Below the pieces are notes generated by a model that saw only the letters and a list, made by a program, of their open reading frames with translations, had not been told where the DNA came from and searched no databases. A stretch of 64,000 nucleotides of DNA from Seiridium cupressi (Eukaryota; Ascomycota; Sordariomycetes; Amphisphaeriales; Sporocadaceae), in NCBI GenBank assembly GCA_036674765.1, contig JARVKI010000002.1, positions 372,001-436,000 on the forward strand. The letters are read 5' to 3'. Within the stretch, counting starts at the first letter, position 1. Each line of letters starts with the position of its first letter. The translations under genes and the position numbers were made by a program. Shown here piece by piece: positions 33,066 to 43,721 of this stretch.

Positions 33066-33627
33066 ATGCCTGAGCTTCCAGGGAGTTGTTATTGTCGTAC
33101 GATCAAGTACACCATCGCCCTAGATGATCCCGAGTCGCAGGCCAGGACGAGTATCTGCCACTGTGGAAACTGTAAGAAGTTCACGGGCGGTAATTACGGC
33201 ATCACGACGAAGATCCCGAAGTCGGCTTTCACAATCACCCATGGACAGGACCACATCAAGGTTCATGAGGCTGATAACGGCAGTGGTGTAAAGCTGCATA
33301 GAGAATTCTGCCATACGTGCGGTGGAAGTTTGCTAGAGTATGGTGTAAGTAGTAGTCCTTGAAAACCATAGGTAAAACCATGAGAATAGTGGGCTCATAA
33401 AGAGCAAGGCGAATGCCGGAGACAATATTTACATCTTCTACGGCACAATGGAAGACCATGCCAGAGGTCAGGTCGAACCCAAGGGGGAGTTCTTTTGCAA
33501 GCTCAGAGATCCGTGGATGCCGGAGGTAGAAGGTCAGATTCTATTTCGACCTCGACCTTGTATAATGTGTAATTGGCATGCTTACTTGTTCGCAGGTCTT
33601 TTTCATAAGAGGGAGATCAAAGAGTAG
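33066..33627 (+). CDS. GFA/CENP-V zinc-binding domain protein
   Basis: Three exons, 33066-33344, 33409-33532 and 33596-33627, give 144 residues; introns are 64 and 63 nt. Zinc-binding Cys motifs of the GFA family are all visible: GSCYCRTI near residue 6, CHCGNCKKFTGG near 36, and FCHTCGGSLLEYG near 82. After the first splice the chain continues ANAGDNIYIFYGTMED, as in the family beta-core. Members were named for glutathione-dependent formaldehyde activation, but many fungal members have unknown roles. The first acceptor is the least certain, since three AG sites lie close together; only AAG at 33406-33408 gives the family reading. Confidence 0.8.
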
Positions 33628-34569
33628 CTGGGAATTTGAGGAGGGAGAGAAATGGAATTACCATATTTGCCATGATCTTTGGATACGAGTGGACCTTGGA
33701 AGAGTTTAACATTTAGTCAACGGACTTTGATACACATAAATGTCTAGATAAACACAATCGACCATGTGTTGGGATTCGGCCCACATATCCGTCGCCATTC
33801 GCTCGCCTTTGGCCAGTTTTATTGGTACCATAGGTTTTCCATTCAAGCAATTGCCGGCAAACGAGAGATGTCCGCCTCCATCTATATGAGGTATGTGAAT
33901 ATAATAAACCAGCCGTACGAAATGCTAGTGAATGAAGCTCTTGAAAGGTAGAAAGAACGGCATGTCTGCTATGAAAAAAGCCTCTGAAGGCCGCGGTGGG
34001 GCCCGAACAGCTGAAATTTGGAGTAGGGCGTTGATATACCTTTATGGCTTCGCGTTCGGTCCAGTCGGATGTTGACATAAGAGCTAACGTGCAATAGGCA
34101 CTCAAAGCTAAGCCATTTCGGAAGGAGATGCTGGAAGCGATACATGAGACATAGATTTATTGACGCAGGAACCTCTAATCAAACAACAGTTACAGCAGCA
34201 GGTTACATTACACGTGCGCGGATGATGGCACGGTGACTGGCTGCACGTAACCCCCGCACCTGCCCCCCGCTAGAATCGGCCTGACATCATTACCGTCAGC
34301 TCGGGTTGGATTTCCAGCATCGGCTGTCCAGATGGCTGGGAAATCAGCAGTCGCGATTCGCAAGACACGTGCAAATGAACTCAAAGTTGATAGGCCGGTT
34401 GATATAAATTTCCATGCAAATAATGCGTCCTCCGGTCCTGCAGGGTTGTTTCAAAGAATATAATTGAGCAGTGGCCCAATGCGCATCGTTTCTGATTCCC
34501 AATCACTTGGCGATCTTCAGAGTGGTACCTTGGCACTTGGCAGCTGAAGCCTCACAAATTCTAGGGATC
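33628..34569. other. Intergenic region / acid phosphatase promoter
   Basis: A minus-strand frame at 33713-34105 has no motif. A TTGATATAAATT TATA-type element occurs at ~34398-34409, about 160 bp before the phosphatase ATG. A CACGTG-like CACGTGCG at 34211 resembles the core bound by PHO4-type bHLH factors, which would fit phosphate control, but this is inference. Confidence 0.35.
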
Positions 34570-36452
34570 ATGCAGCTGCGTATTGCGTCCACGGGGCTGT
34601 TGCTGGTCGCTGCGGCCGGCGCCAGCCCAGCATCTTCTTTTGTAGGATCATCAACTGCGGACGTGTATCCTCCGGCAGACAGTACGTTGCACTCTTTTGA
34701 TTTATGTGATCCGCTACGCTTTAGCAGTCACATTGTCTCGGACCATTAATAACGCGCCGTAGCTTCCGTTGATCCAAACCTGTTCCCGCCGGAGTCGGTC
34801 GTCGGGTTCCCCGGAGTCACGCAAACTGGTAAAGAGCCAGCAGCCATCCAAACAGCCAAGTCATACCCATACAACTCGGGACCCGCCAACGCCTTCCCAC
34901 TTGTGTCGCCCGAGCCCCACGGTGAAGATCAGTCTTCGACTTTCGACATCAAGAAATACTGGGGTAACTTGTCGCCCTGGTATTCGCTGTCGTCGGCCGA
35001 CTTTGGACTCCCCGACGCTAGCCCCCAGCTTCCAGCAGGCTGCGACATTGTTCAGGTTTGTCAAAACTCAGAAAGTCTTGTCTACTAGAGGATTCTTGGT
35101 CTTACATTCTTTAGGTACATTTGCTCTATCGACATGGAGCGCGGTATCCCACGAGCGGTGCCGCGCCGGCCACGTTCGCTGCAAAGCTGCACAATGCTAC
35201 CAAGACTGGCTTCAACGTCAGCGGTGACCTAGACTTCCTATCGGGCTGGACATACAAGCTCGGAGCGGAACTGCTCACACCTTTCGGGAGGAGCCAAAAC
35301 TTCCTCCTGGGCGTACAGTACCGCCAGCTCTACGGTGAGCTGCTCAACAACTTCACCGAGACCAATACAATTCCCGTGTTCCGCACAGAATCGCAAGATC
35401 GTATGGTGAAGACCGCCGAGAACTTTGCTGCTGGATTCTTTGGTGTGCCCGAATATCTGGACCAGGTCAACATCGAGATCCTGGTGGAGACTGCCGGGGT
35501 GAACAACTCAGGCGCCCCGTACGAAGTCTGTACCAATTCCAATGTGGGATCGCGTGGTAGTATTGGTTCGACGGTCGCTACGGCATTTGCGCAAAACGCC
35601 TTCAATGCGACCATTGCTCGCCTGAACTCTCAGGTCACTGGCCTGAACTTCACGCCTACCGATGCTATTGCGATGCTCCAGCTGTGTTCGTACGAGACGC
35701 ATGCTCTAGGATATTCGGCATTCTGTGATCTGTTTACTCAGGAAGACTTCTTGAACTACGAGTACTACTATGATCTAGTGAGTAAGAGTATATAACAGTT
35801 GTGGTTCTTACTGACCTTAACAGTCGTTCTACTACAACAATGGTCCCGGTTCACCTGTCTCGGCAGCTCAAGGAAAGGGCTATCTTCAAGAGTTCGTCGG
35901 CCGCTTTACACACAGCTTTCCCGATGCCACATCCGCGCTCAACGAGACCTTCGACAACACGACTACGTATTTCCCGTTGAACCAGTCCATATACGCCGAC
36001 GCTACTCATGAGGTTGTGGTCTTGGATACTTTAACGGCGTTCAACCTGACAGCTTTGTTCAACGGGCCGCCCTTGGCACTTACGAGAAATCAAAAACAGA
36101 ACAATTTCGTGGCCAGCAAGATTGTGCCTTTTGCGACACACTTCACCACCCAGGTGCTCGAGTGCCCTGCTTACAGCCCAACGAAGCAGATTCGGTTCAT
36201 CGTGTAAGTGGCGCGCGCACCCCTTCTCGTTTTCGCGCATTGCGATTCTAATTAGTACACAGAAACGATGCCGTCATTCCAATCGCTGATTCTTATGAGG
36301 GCTGCGAGTATGATGCCTACGGTCTGTGTTCGTTCGACAATGTCGTGTCAGTCCTCCAGAAGCGGATTGATGAGATTGACTTCAATTATGACTGCTTTGC
36401 CAACTACACGGCGAGTGCTGGAAACGATTATAATGGTCGTGCTCCGAGGTAG
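34570..36452 (+). CDS. Secreted histidine acid phosphatase (phytase-like)
   Basis: Five exons, 34570-34681, 34763-35055, 35115-35777, 35824-36203 and 36263-36452, give 545 residues in frame. A signal peptide (MQLRIASTGLLLVAAAGASP) is followed by the active-site LLYRHGARYPTSG with nucleophile His142 in the RHGxRxP motif. TFGRSQNFLLG and the FRTESQDRMVKTAENFAAGFFG block follow as in fungal histidine acid phosphatases. The distal active-site motif reads ATHEVVVLDTL, so the usual HD proton donor is HE. Many NxT/S sites (NNFTETN, NATKTG, NQSI) and paired Cys residues near the C-terminus (CEYDAYGLC, DYDC-type) fit an extracellular glycoprotein. It should release phosphate from phytate or phosphoesters. 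Confidence 0.88.
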
Positions 36453-37771
36453 GCGATATCGAGATCTCGTAGAAATTGTTGGGAAAATGAAGTGGGGGCA
36501 GATTATTTAAGCTTAATTACAGTAATATTAGTCCCAACCTTGAAATTCCGAGCATTTTTTCTGCGAGAATCAAGCAGGCCTATGTTTCTCGAATGGGCGA
36601 TCGTGTTGCTATAAGCCGTGTAGTCCGGTCTAGATGCAAGTCACCTGTGCAATCGGACCGCCGCAACCTTTCTCGTACTTCTCCACTGAAGGATGACTGA
36701 TATCCCAAGACGATCCGGGAATGAATCAGCGGTTCGTAGGTTGGTGGATCAGTTACTGATCCACTCTGGACAAGCAGAAGCCTGGGCTAGGCATTTTGAT
36801 TGCTCCACAGACCGCAAAGGTGCTCCAGTAGCCAATGTGATGGAGGCGGGTGCCTGGAATTACTTCCAAAGCACGCCGGCCATTTAGGTTGACGAGCCGT
36901 TGCAATTGGTGCAAAGGAGACCAATGGGGCTGACCTTGCTTAATCGCTTGGACCGGGCTGTCGCTTAAGCTGCGCTTGTCAAGGATTCGGTAAGTTATGG
37001 TTTCGGCAGGAAATTACGGGACGCTCCAAACATTGAAGTTTCCTGTTCTTTTTCATGGGAAGTGAAAAGGAACGCTCGCTTCTTCGGGATGCCAGCAAGT
37101 ATTTGACAATGTCTTTACCAATGTAAATGCCAAGATTCAAGCGGCGGAAGAGTTGTTCGGCTGAAATGTGCTGTCAATTGCCAGCCAAGGCTCTGCGTTG
37201 CATGCATTCACTGGTCAAACCCGATAGCCGGGCTAGCTGGGCTGAATCCTGAATTAACCTTACCTGTCTAGCGCAATGCGTGGTCCTCTCTGATCGCTTC
37301 CCCTGCTTTGACTGATCTTCATGTCTTTGCAAAAGGCGTCCTTGCTCAGGCGCCATCATCTGATTGTCCTCGTCAGTTGACTTTTCACAATTCATCGGGA
37401 TCGACTGCCAAGTGCACCAACGGCCCAGCTATCTGAACTATCCTCTCAGCTTAGCCACCACCATCAAACGTTACTCGCTTTGTCTTGCATTTTGTCGCTT
37501 CCATTCCCGGGGCTAGCCCCTAACTGCTCCAACTCAGGGGTCGGAAATTCTAGCCTGGATTGTGGAGTTGGCCCATACCTGAGTTGGCGGAGCATTGCTA
37601 CTATTTATGGGCAGCCAGATCGGTCTTCCTCGTGCACATACTTAAGTGTTTGTGTTGCCCCAGACTCGCATTCCTAGGCCTTTGTCTAACTGATCATTGT
37701 CTTTTGTTCTCTTCGCTCATTTATTTGCTTGACCTTTGCTCCATTCCCAGCCAACTACAACTCTAGCCAAC
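36453..37771. other. Intergenic
   Basis: No supportable gene. The short frames at 36693-36887 and 37480-37766 lack motifs. The last ~100 bases are CT-rich, typical of a strongly expressed fungal leader (CAACTACAACTCTAGCCAAC before the ATG). Confidence 0.4.
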
Positions 37772-38401
37772 ATGTACACCAAGACTTTTGCTGTCGCCAC
37801 CCTCGTCGCTGCGGCCTCGGCCCAGCTTCCTGCTGTTGTCAGGCGAGACTTCCTTGAGGCCCGCCAGACCGCCAGCCTGGACGCTGCTTGCCAGTCTGCT
37901 GTCGCCTCAGTCCTGCCTCTCTACCAAGAGATTCCCACCCCGCCTGAGGACCTCCAGAGCGTGACTCTCCCTGCCGACCCTTGCGAGACTCCCAGCTTCA
38001 CCGGCACCCTCGCCTCCGAGTACAGCTCTTACACGTCCGAGGTTCTCGACTGGTACACCTCGCACAGCGCCGAGCTACTCAGCGCCTTGGCCTCCTGCAC
38101 TGAGCTCGCCTCGTACGCTTCCGAGGTTCCCGTCTGCTCGTCGTTCGCCTCTGGCGCCCTCAGCTCGGCCACCGCTGGTGCCACCACCACCGACGACTCG
38201 TCCGCTTCCGCCACTGCCACCGGTGGCTCTTCCTCCGCTACTGGTGCTGGCTCCTCTGCCGCCACCGCAACTGGCTCCGCTTCTGCCACCAAGACTGGTG
38301 CTGCAAGCGTTTCCCAGGCTGGTGGTGCCCGTGAGACTGGCTTTGTTGCCGGTGTCATTGCCGCTGCCGGTTTTGTCGGGGCTGTTGCTGTTGCTTTGTA
38401 G
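37772..38401 (+). CDS. Secreted Ser/Ala-rich GPI-anchored-type protein
   Basis: A 209-residue intronless protein with a clean signal peptide (MYTKTFAVATLVAAASAQ). The mature part has a Kex2-like VVRRD site, four Cys (AACQS, DPCET, SCTEL, PVCSS) in a ~110-residue compact domain, then a long Ser/Thr/Ala/Gly tract. It ends with a hydrophobic C-terminus (GFVAGVIAAAGFVGAVAVAL) typical of GPI attachment. Codon use is strongly C-ending, unlike most neighbours, suggesting high expression. Similar proteins are annotated in plant-associated fungi as infection-structure or wall proteins, but I cannot assign a function from sequence. The leader (CCAAC before ATG) supports this start over an upstream in-frame codon. 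Confidence 0.85.
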   Translation: MYTKTFAVATLVAAASAQLPAVVRRDFLEARQTASLDAACQSAVASVLPLYQEIPTPPEDLQSVTLPADPCETPSFTGTLASEYSSYTSEVLDWYTSHSAELLSALASCTELASYASEVPVCSSFASGALSSATAGATTTDDSSASATATGGSSSATGAGSSAATATGSASATKTGAASVSQAGGARETGFVAGVIAAAGFVGAVAVAL

Positions 38402-39123
38402 TACATATTACACTTTCGGATAACAAATTACTGCGGGAGATATCAATGGATGGGGTCTATTAGACGGAGATGTAGGATAAAACCCGGTAATCAAAAGCTT
38501 CGTCATCGACTCCACGCAGTCCATTCTTCCTGTGGTGACACTTTCTCATAATCTGATAGTGTTGTCGTACATGCCAAGCCTCTTGTATTACGATCCCGGG
38601 TTCTCCACTCGAAATCCAGATTGACGGATTGCGCATGACTGCCAAGCTAATCCTGCAGGTACAGAAGCCATCCGAGATACACGGCACGGAATGGGACGCA
38701 ACCCTGCTGCATGTCTGTAAAAGTATACCGGAGTAAAATACCAGGCGTCTGGATCATACTTCTAATCATTTTTACATGATGAGTTATGTCATTATATCGT
38801 CGTGTGGACAGCTCACCGTTGACATGTTTTGCGACCGTGCTTCTTGCCTTTTTAATGGATCAGATCATTCGGAACTGCTGACAGTGGTGCTAGGTGGCCC
38901 ATGATTTGAATAAGCAAGAACCCGTCCCTCATGGATTGATATTTCCTGTTTCGCGGGGTTTTTTTTTTTCCTCTCTTTATTGCTAGGTCCGATTTTTATT
39001 ACATCCAATAAAGTTTGGCGTCGTCAGTCTATCGAAACCCTTCTTATATCCTGCCGCAAAGCACCGGCAAATCAACCGAGAATCTCCAAGCTCTGCCAGC
39101 TAGCAGCTCAAGGAGGAGTCATC
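38402..39123. other. Intergenic
   Basis: 3' region of the GPI-type gene, then AT-rich sequence with a T-run at ~38961-38970. No gene seen. Confidence 0.4.
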
Positions 39124-39869
39124 ATGTCACCAACTTCTCCCACCGCAGTACAATTCATCTCCGAGACCACGGTGCCGGCCTCGACTGCGACCCGGCCACT
39201 TCCTGGCGACACCAAAACCGGACGTCCATGTCCAGATCGCTCCACCCTCAGCGGCTGAGGATAAGGCCCTCATAACGCGCGCGCGCGACATCGTGACTCT
39301 TGTTAGACGGAGGGCCATATCTTTGTCGATGGCTACCAGCGTGTGAGCACGGACGAGATACGGTAGATCATACGGTTCAAGGACCTGGCCACTGTGTATC
39401 TGCTCTCAGATCCGGCACCGGCCGCATCCTTGTCAACCACCTCGTTGGAGCACTTGTCCAAAAAAAAAGTGACACTCGGTGGTTCGGATGTATGCGTGTC
39501 CAGGAACTCTCGAACTCCGAAATGGACGAGCTCGGCATGTTCGCCATTGATCCTATGTGCCGCGGAGGTGAAATGGGGCACGATACGGCTGCGTTTGCAG
39601 AGTCACACTGCCGACATAGCCTGGGGTCGAAGTTGAAGCGGCTGGACCTACTGGTTCCATTGGTATTTGAGCATGCATTCAACAAGAGATTGCAGACATG
39701 GTATGAGAGGACGGGACAAGCATTGGTCAAGTTGAGTGTCTTCCAAGAGGAATACCCGCAGCTTGCCCCGTTGCTGAGACAACCTTGCGAACATCGTGCT
39801 TTCGAGAAGAGCTTAATTCATGGAGAAAGAGATTGGGTGGGACCACGCCTGCGAGTTAGAAGTTGTTGA
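39124..39869 (+). pseudogene. Decayed GNAT-type N-acetyltransferase
   Basis: The right half (39468-39869) reads as the C-terminal half of a fungal GNAT protein: RWFGCMRV, DELGMFAIDPMCRGG (the acetyl-CoA loop region), LLVPLVFEHAFNKRLQTWYERTG and VFQEEYPQLAPLL, CEHRAFEKSL. The left half has related sequence in other frames: RARDIVTLV and EGHIFVDGYQ, then a stop at 39364-39366, then LATVYLLSDPAP. The halves meet at a run of nine A (39460-39468), a likely shift site. No intron joins them. The normal pyrophosphate-loop Q/RxxGxG/A motif is changed to RGGEMGHD. Probably a pseudogene. Confidence 0.6.
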
Positions 39870-40052
39870 AGAGCACATTTTGAAGACTTGCGTCGGTTTC
39901 CGCAATAGAGCCTACCATATTTCATTCGCGTAACGCCAAGGCGAATGCAAACTTCTATAACTACTTTCTTATCTCAAAATAATTCAGGTTACCCTTAATC
40001 ATCATCACTCAACTTTTTTTTTCGATCCAACGTGTGCCCGTATCTCAGCATC

Positions 40053-40838
40053 ATGGCAAGCCGTTTCTCGATGGCTTCAAGAACGGTCTTGAGGAGACTC
40101 GCGCCGAGGCAGTTCGTAACACGAGCGGCAGTTCGATCTTTTCACTCATCACGATTCTTCCGCGCGTTCCCACTCGAGAATTCCCAGCCGGCTAGATCCT
40201 CCACATTGGCTAGCAGCGAGAAGACGGAACTTGACAAACTCGTAGCATCTGTAAGTAATTTAATCCCAGCCCGTTTCTCGCCGATTCAACAACGCTTCTA
40301 CGAATTACCCCCATTTACTAACGGTCCTTAAAAGGAAATTGTGACTCAAGTTTCGTTCCGTATCCGCCTCACCGAAAAAGAGAAGAAGGTTCTGGTCGAC
40401 GACGTTGCAGAACAGATATGGTTTGTTCGATGGACTGAAGATGACTGGTTTCAGGTGCGGGGCGCGAATCAGCGACTGCGTTCCGAAGAGTTGACCAAGA
40501 TCGAGCTGGCTGTCAAAGAAGTGCAACAGGCTTCCAGAGAGACGCAACAGGCTTCCTGGGAGACGCGTATGACTTCCCGGGAGGCGCAGCAAGCTTCCTG
40601 GGAGATTCAGGAAGCTGCCAGAGAGATGCAACAGGGTTTTCATAGTATGCGGCGAGCTTTCAAAACTATGCATCAAGCTTATAAGGGGGTGCAACTGGAA
40701 GTAAGGGAGAAGCTTCCACCAGAAAGCGGGACAATCGAACGGGAGAGTCAGCAATGGCGCAGGATTTGGAGCATTTTCCTTATGTCGTCTCCGCCGGTGA
40801 TAGCGGGCACAGTTGGGTTCCTTTTTTGGCCTTTCTAG
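40053..40838 (+). CDS. Mitochondrial-type coiled-coil membrane protein of unknown function
   Basis: Exons 40053-40250 and 40335-40838 around an 84-nt intron encode 233 residues. The N-terminus (MASRFSMASRTVLRRLAPR...FHSSRFF) is basic, Ser-rich and free of acids, like a mitochondrial presequence with an RxF/S cleavage region. Residues ~128-183 form an uninterrupted heptad array of the type EVQQASR, ETQQASW and EAQQASW, coded by 21-bp tandem units. A single hydrophobic segment (FLMSSPPVIAGTVGFLFWPF) ends the protein. This suggests a mitochondrial inner- or outer-membrane protein with a coiled-coil stalk. I do not recognise the family. A decayed related copy lies ~630 bp downstream. Confidence 0.7.
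40518..40685 (+). repeat. Eight in-frame 21-bp tandem units
   Basis: From 40518 the coding strand divides into eight consecutive 21-base units beginning GAA/GAG (units 1-6), each coding one heptad with a Gln-Gln-Ala core in units 1, 2 and 4. The first four units are closest (GAGACGCAACAGGCTTCCTGG type); later ones have drifted. Growth by unit duplication would lengthen the coiled coil without breaking register. Confidence 0.75.
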
Positions 40839-41471
40839 TAATCACATTATCTAGTGGCGGAAAAATGTTGAGAAGGAAGCCGAGAGGGATTCAAACCCGT
40901 ATTACTGAGGAGATCGCATAGACTACGTGTGTTCTCTATCAGTATCTATAATCTCCTCTATACTGTAGGAACTTATATAGATTCAACTCCTATTGGAAAT
41001 CTAACTATTAGTACTAGCATTAGAGAATGATTGATTTAAAGGTGATGTGATCGTTTGGCTCATAAACATGATATTGCAAACCAGGTGTCTTATGATGTAG
41101 AGATGAATGCCGCTCAATAGCCTGGTGCAATCGCCATTCAGAGGGGCCATCGGTTGCAAGAATGCAGGGTTTCAAACAACAACAACTCTTCTATCATTAA
41201 GCAAATCCTTGTATCATTCTCAATGACTTCTGTTTTTTTCTGTCCGTCATTTGCAGCTCTGACCAATCTTCTTTCCGTTTATTAAGTTTTGCGCACCTTC
41301 GCGAGAATCGTTTGAGAACCTGTGCTAATTGCGGCAAAAGTCTTGCAAATATATTAAAACTGGCTATATGCCCCTCGCAAGCTGAAATCAGAATTTCACA
41401 TGTATTTTGATTTTACTGAAGCCATTCAAGGCTACTTTGGCTTACTCCACACATCTTACGGTCTCGACAAA
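40839..41471. other. Intergenic, AT-rich
   Basis: No gene. At 40878-40960 a GGGATTCAAACCCG box resembles a minus-strand tRNA T-loop, but T-stem and acceptor stem do not pair, so it is not called. Confidence 0.4.
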
Positions 41472-42060
41472 ATGGCAAGCCTATCTCGTTCACCTAAGAG
41501 GACGGTTCTCGGACCCTGTTCTGGATGAGTAGTCCCAGTACTGGCACCTGGCGCAATCACTCGTCCGCTCTTCACACCTCAACTCCATCATATCTTTGGA
41601 CGGGAAATCCCGAAGCTTACCAATGTCGACAGGCGGAGCTGGACAAGTTCCTGGCCACTGTAAGTTTGCGCTTTTTCATTGGTAATTCATGACTCTGAGT
41701 AATACCAGAATACGCTACACAGTTACCCGCGGAATTCAGATTCCACGATACCCGTTGATTCGTGTGTTGTTGTCGGGATAACATAGCTAGCACCGCTTGA
41801 AATCGGTGTCTTCTGGGACTGACGGTATTACAGGTAATTGTGTCCTGGCTTCCTCCCCATGCCAAACTTGGTAAGGATGCTCAGAAAGCCACCGTAGGCC
41901 ATTTATCCGCTAGTTTGCGGGACTTGCGCTTTGTCCGAGAAGGTATGGATGACTGATCCACGGAGATGTACTACGAAAGGCGATCAAGGATGTACAAGCA
42001 GATAAGCAGAAGGATGCCAGAGAGACAGGCAGGAGACCCACAGCGACCTCAAAGTAATAA
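41472..42060 (+). pseudogene. Decayed paralogue of the 40053 coiled-coil gene
   Basis: The same gene plan reappears. ATGGCAAGCC at 41472 matches the first ten bases of the 40053 gene. An exon end reading AELDKFLAT then GTAAGT (donor at 41660) parallels ELDKLVAS then GTAAGT. Downstream LRFVREGMDD followed by TGA at 41954-41956 parallels IWFVRWTEDDW, so a Trp codon became a stop. AIKDVQADKQKDARET then parallels AVKEVQQASRETQ. The heptad tract has not expanded and later parts cannot be followed. Tandem duplication followed by decay of this copy explains the pair. Confidence 0.6.
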
Positions 42061-42563
42061 ACAAGGACCTTTGCAAACGGGTCAATAAGCCGTTTCGGCA
42101 GGGTGACGAAGGGCGCCAAGAACCCCAGGGGTAGCGATGGTGGCTGGGCTATCAAAAGGTGTGCATGGGGATTGTGGCTCTCATTACCTATAGCGCTCGA
42201 CTGAGACACTTTGTCGTGGCAAATATTAGCTGACATCGCGCATGCGTGTCCCAGAATGGTCAAGGACGCGGAGAAAGCTCTCTCTCATTCACCAGAGGAG
42301 AACCGAAATGAGGCTGATTCTGGCCTGTATTGACCTTGGCGGAATTCTTCTTAATGTTCCACTCCTCTCACTCAGCACGGAAGTCTCCAGTGTCACTATT
42401 CCTGCATTCGTATATCCACGGCATTTTTCTTAATTGCAGTTGGTAATTACTGAATCTACACACAATGTTATTCTTAGTCTACGATGCAGATGGCGACTCT
42501 CGTAAATGCTGGTGATCCAGCACTAAACATCTCGAAACCCATAGCCCTCATAGATTATCGCAA
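42061..42563. other. Intergenic between convergent units
   Basis: No motif-bearing frame. It holds the 3' flank of the decayed coiled-coil copy and of the hydrolase on the other strand. Confidence 0.35.
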
Positions 42564-43721
42564 TCATAGGCTGTCCTGTGTACTTCTACCTCCACTCCCG
42601 GTTATACGTACCTCCGGCCACTCTTCCGTCGGTCCATCAAATATTGCCTCCGGAGTGCCCTTTAACGTCAAGTCAAAGAAAGCGCGGACGATTTCTCTTG
42701 TAATCTCGGTCTGCCGATGCCCATCAATAGTCCCAAGCGATTGACTGGTGAAAGCCGTCACCTCTTTCCAGAACGTTTCGCCGCTGAAATCCAGATGCCG
42801 AGTTCCATTGACATTCAGTCTCCTCCACCAACCCGTTTGAGCATCCGGGAACGTTGACCAGGTGGGCTCTCCAGGTGTGCTTCCATCATGCGTCTCCTGA
42901 CCCAGGAGCAGAACGGGCCGCCCTACATCGACGGATGAGTCATTGGCAGCTAGGGCCCCATAGAATTCACCGTCCATGTTGATACCCGCGGCGATCCGGT
43001 GATCTCTCAGCTCGGCGCCGACCGCGGCTGCGCCACCTATCGAATGCCCGAACGTGCCAACATGTGTTTTATTGAGCGGAGCGCCTAACAGCGTCTCGAC
43101 CAAAGGTAGTCTGTCAATCAAAGCAATGGTCTCGTTGATGCGAATACCCTGCAGCGCGACCAGGAAGTCGAGACTTGGCGGGTCAAAAGCTATGTCGAGC
43201 CCGTAGAGGCCAGTTCCGTTGGGATATCGCACGAAAGGTTGCTCGTACGGGTGGTCCAGACCGAAGACCGCATATCCGTACGACGCAAGGTCAGACAACA
43301 GGATGGTATAGGCCTCTGTCGGCGGCCCCCATCCGCCGGACCCGAAGATGAGAGTTGGCCATGCAGTGGCGTTTCCCAACGCGGGGGCATCTTTGGCGAC
43401 TATGGTGGTCAAATTAGCCAGACTACCGGCCGTTATATTTCTGATCGTCTCCCAGAGGACTGCAGTGGCTGGGTCCAAATATGGTCTTGGTTCGTCCGTA
43501 CACTTCTGTGATGTCGGGTAAAACGCCGTGGCCAGGAAGGAAGTTGTAACGTTATTAGGTGCGATGGGATCCCCAGTATTCACGTATGGGATCTCGAGTT
43601 TCTTGATGCTGACATTGTACGGACCTGTCGGCGGTGGAATGGCCGTGTTGGCTGCATCTGTAACGACAGCACTGCCTAGCAGGATGCCCCAAGAGAAAAG
43701 GCTGACACGCATGATCTGCAT
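42564..43721 (-). CDS. Secreted PAF-acetylhydrolase-like alpha/beta hydrolase
   Basis: An intronless 385-residue protein with a signal peptide (MRVSLFSWGILLGSAVV). The alpha/beta-hydrolase core shows oxyanion-region TLIFGSGGWGPP, ASYGYAVFGLDHPYEQ, and the nucleophile elbow GTFGHSIGGAAAVG at ~225 with Ser in GHSIGG. The acid follows in GINMDGEFYG, and the likely catalytic His in NGTRHLDFSGE. This order is that of the platelet-activating-factor acetylhydrolase isoform II family, which removes short acyl groups from phospholipids or esters. Several N-glycosylation sites (NVT, NATAW, NGT) fit secretion. The true fungal substrate is unknown. Start ATG at 43721; an internal Met three codons later is also possible. 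Confidence 0.85.
   Translation of the reverse strand: MQIMRVSLFSWGILLGSAVVTDAANTAIPPPTGPYNVSIKKLEIPYVNTGDPIAPNNVTTSFLATAFYPTSQKCTDEPRPYLDPATAVLWETIRNITAGSLANLTTIVAKDAPALGNATAWPTLIFGSGGWGPPTEAYTILLSDLASYGYAVFGLDHPYEQPFVRYPNGTGLYGLDIAFDPPSLDFLVALQGIRINETIALIDRLPLVETLLGAPLNKTHVGTFGHSIGGAAAVGAELRDHRIAAGINMDGEFYGALAANDSSVDVGRPVLLLGQETHDGSTPGEPTWSTFPDAQTGWWRRLNVNGTRHLDFSGETFWKEVTAFTSQSLGTIDGHRQTEITREIVRAFFDLTLKGTPEAIFDGPTEEWPEVRITGSGGRSTQDSL

Noticed and set aside
40878..40960. tRNA-like T-loop (GGGATTCAAACCCG) on the minus strand
   Set aside because: The T-stem does not pair beyond three bases and no matching acceptor stem is found at tRNA distance.
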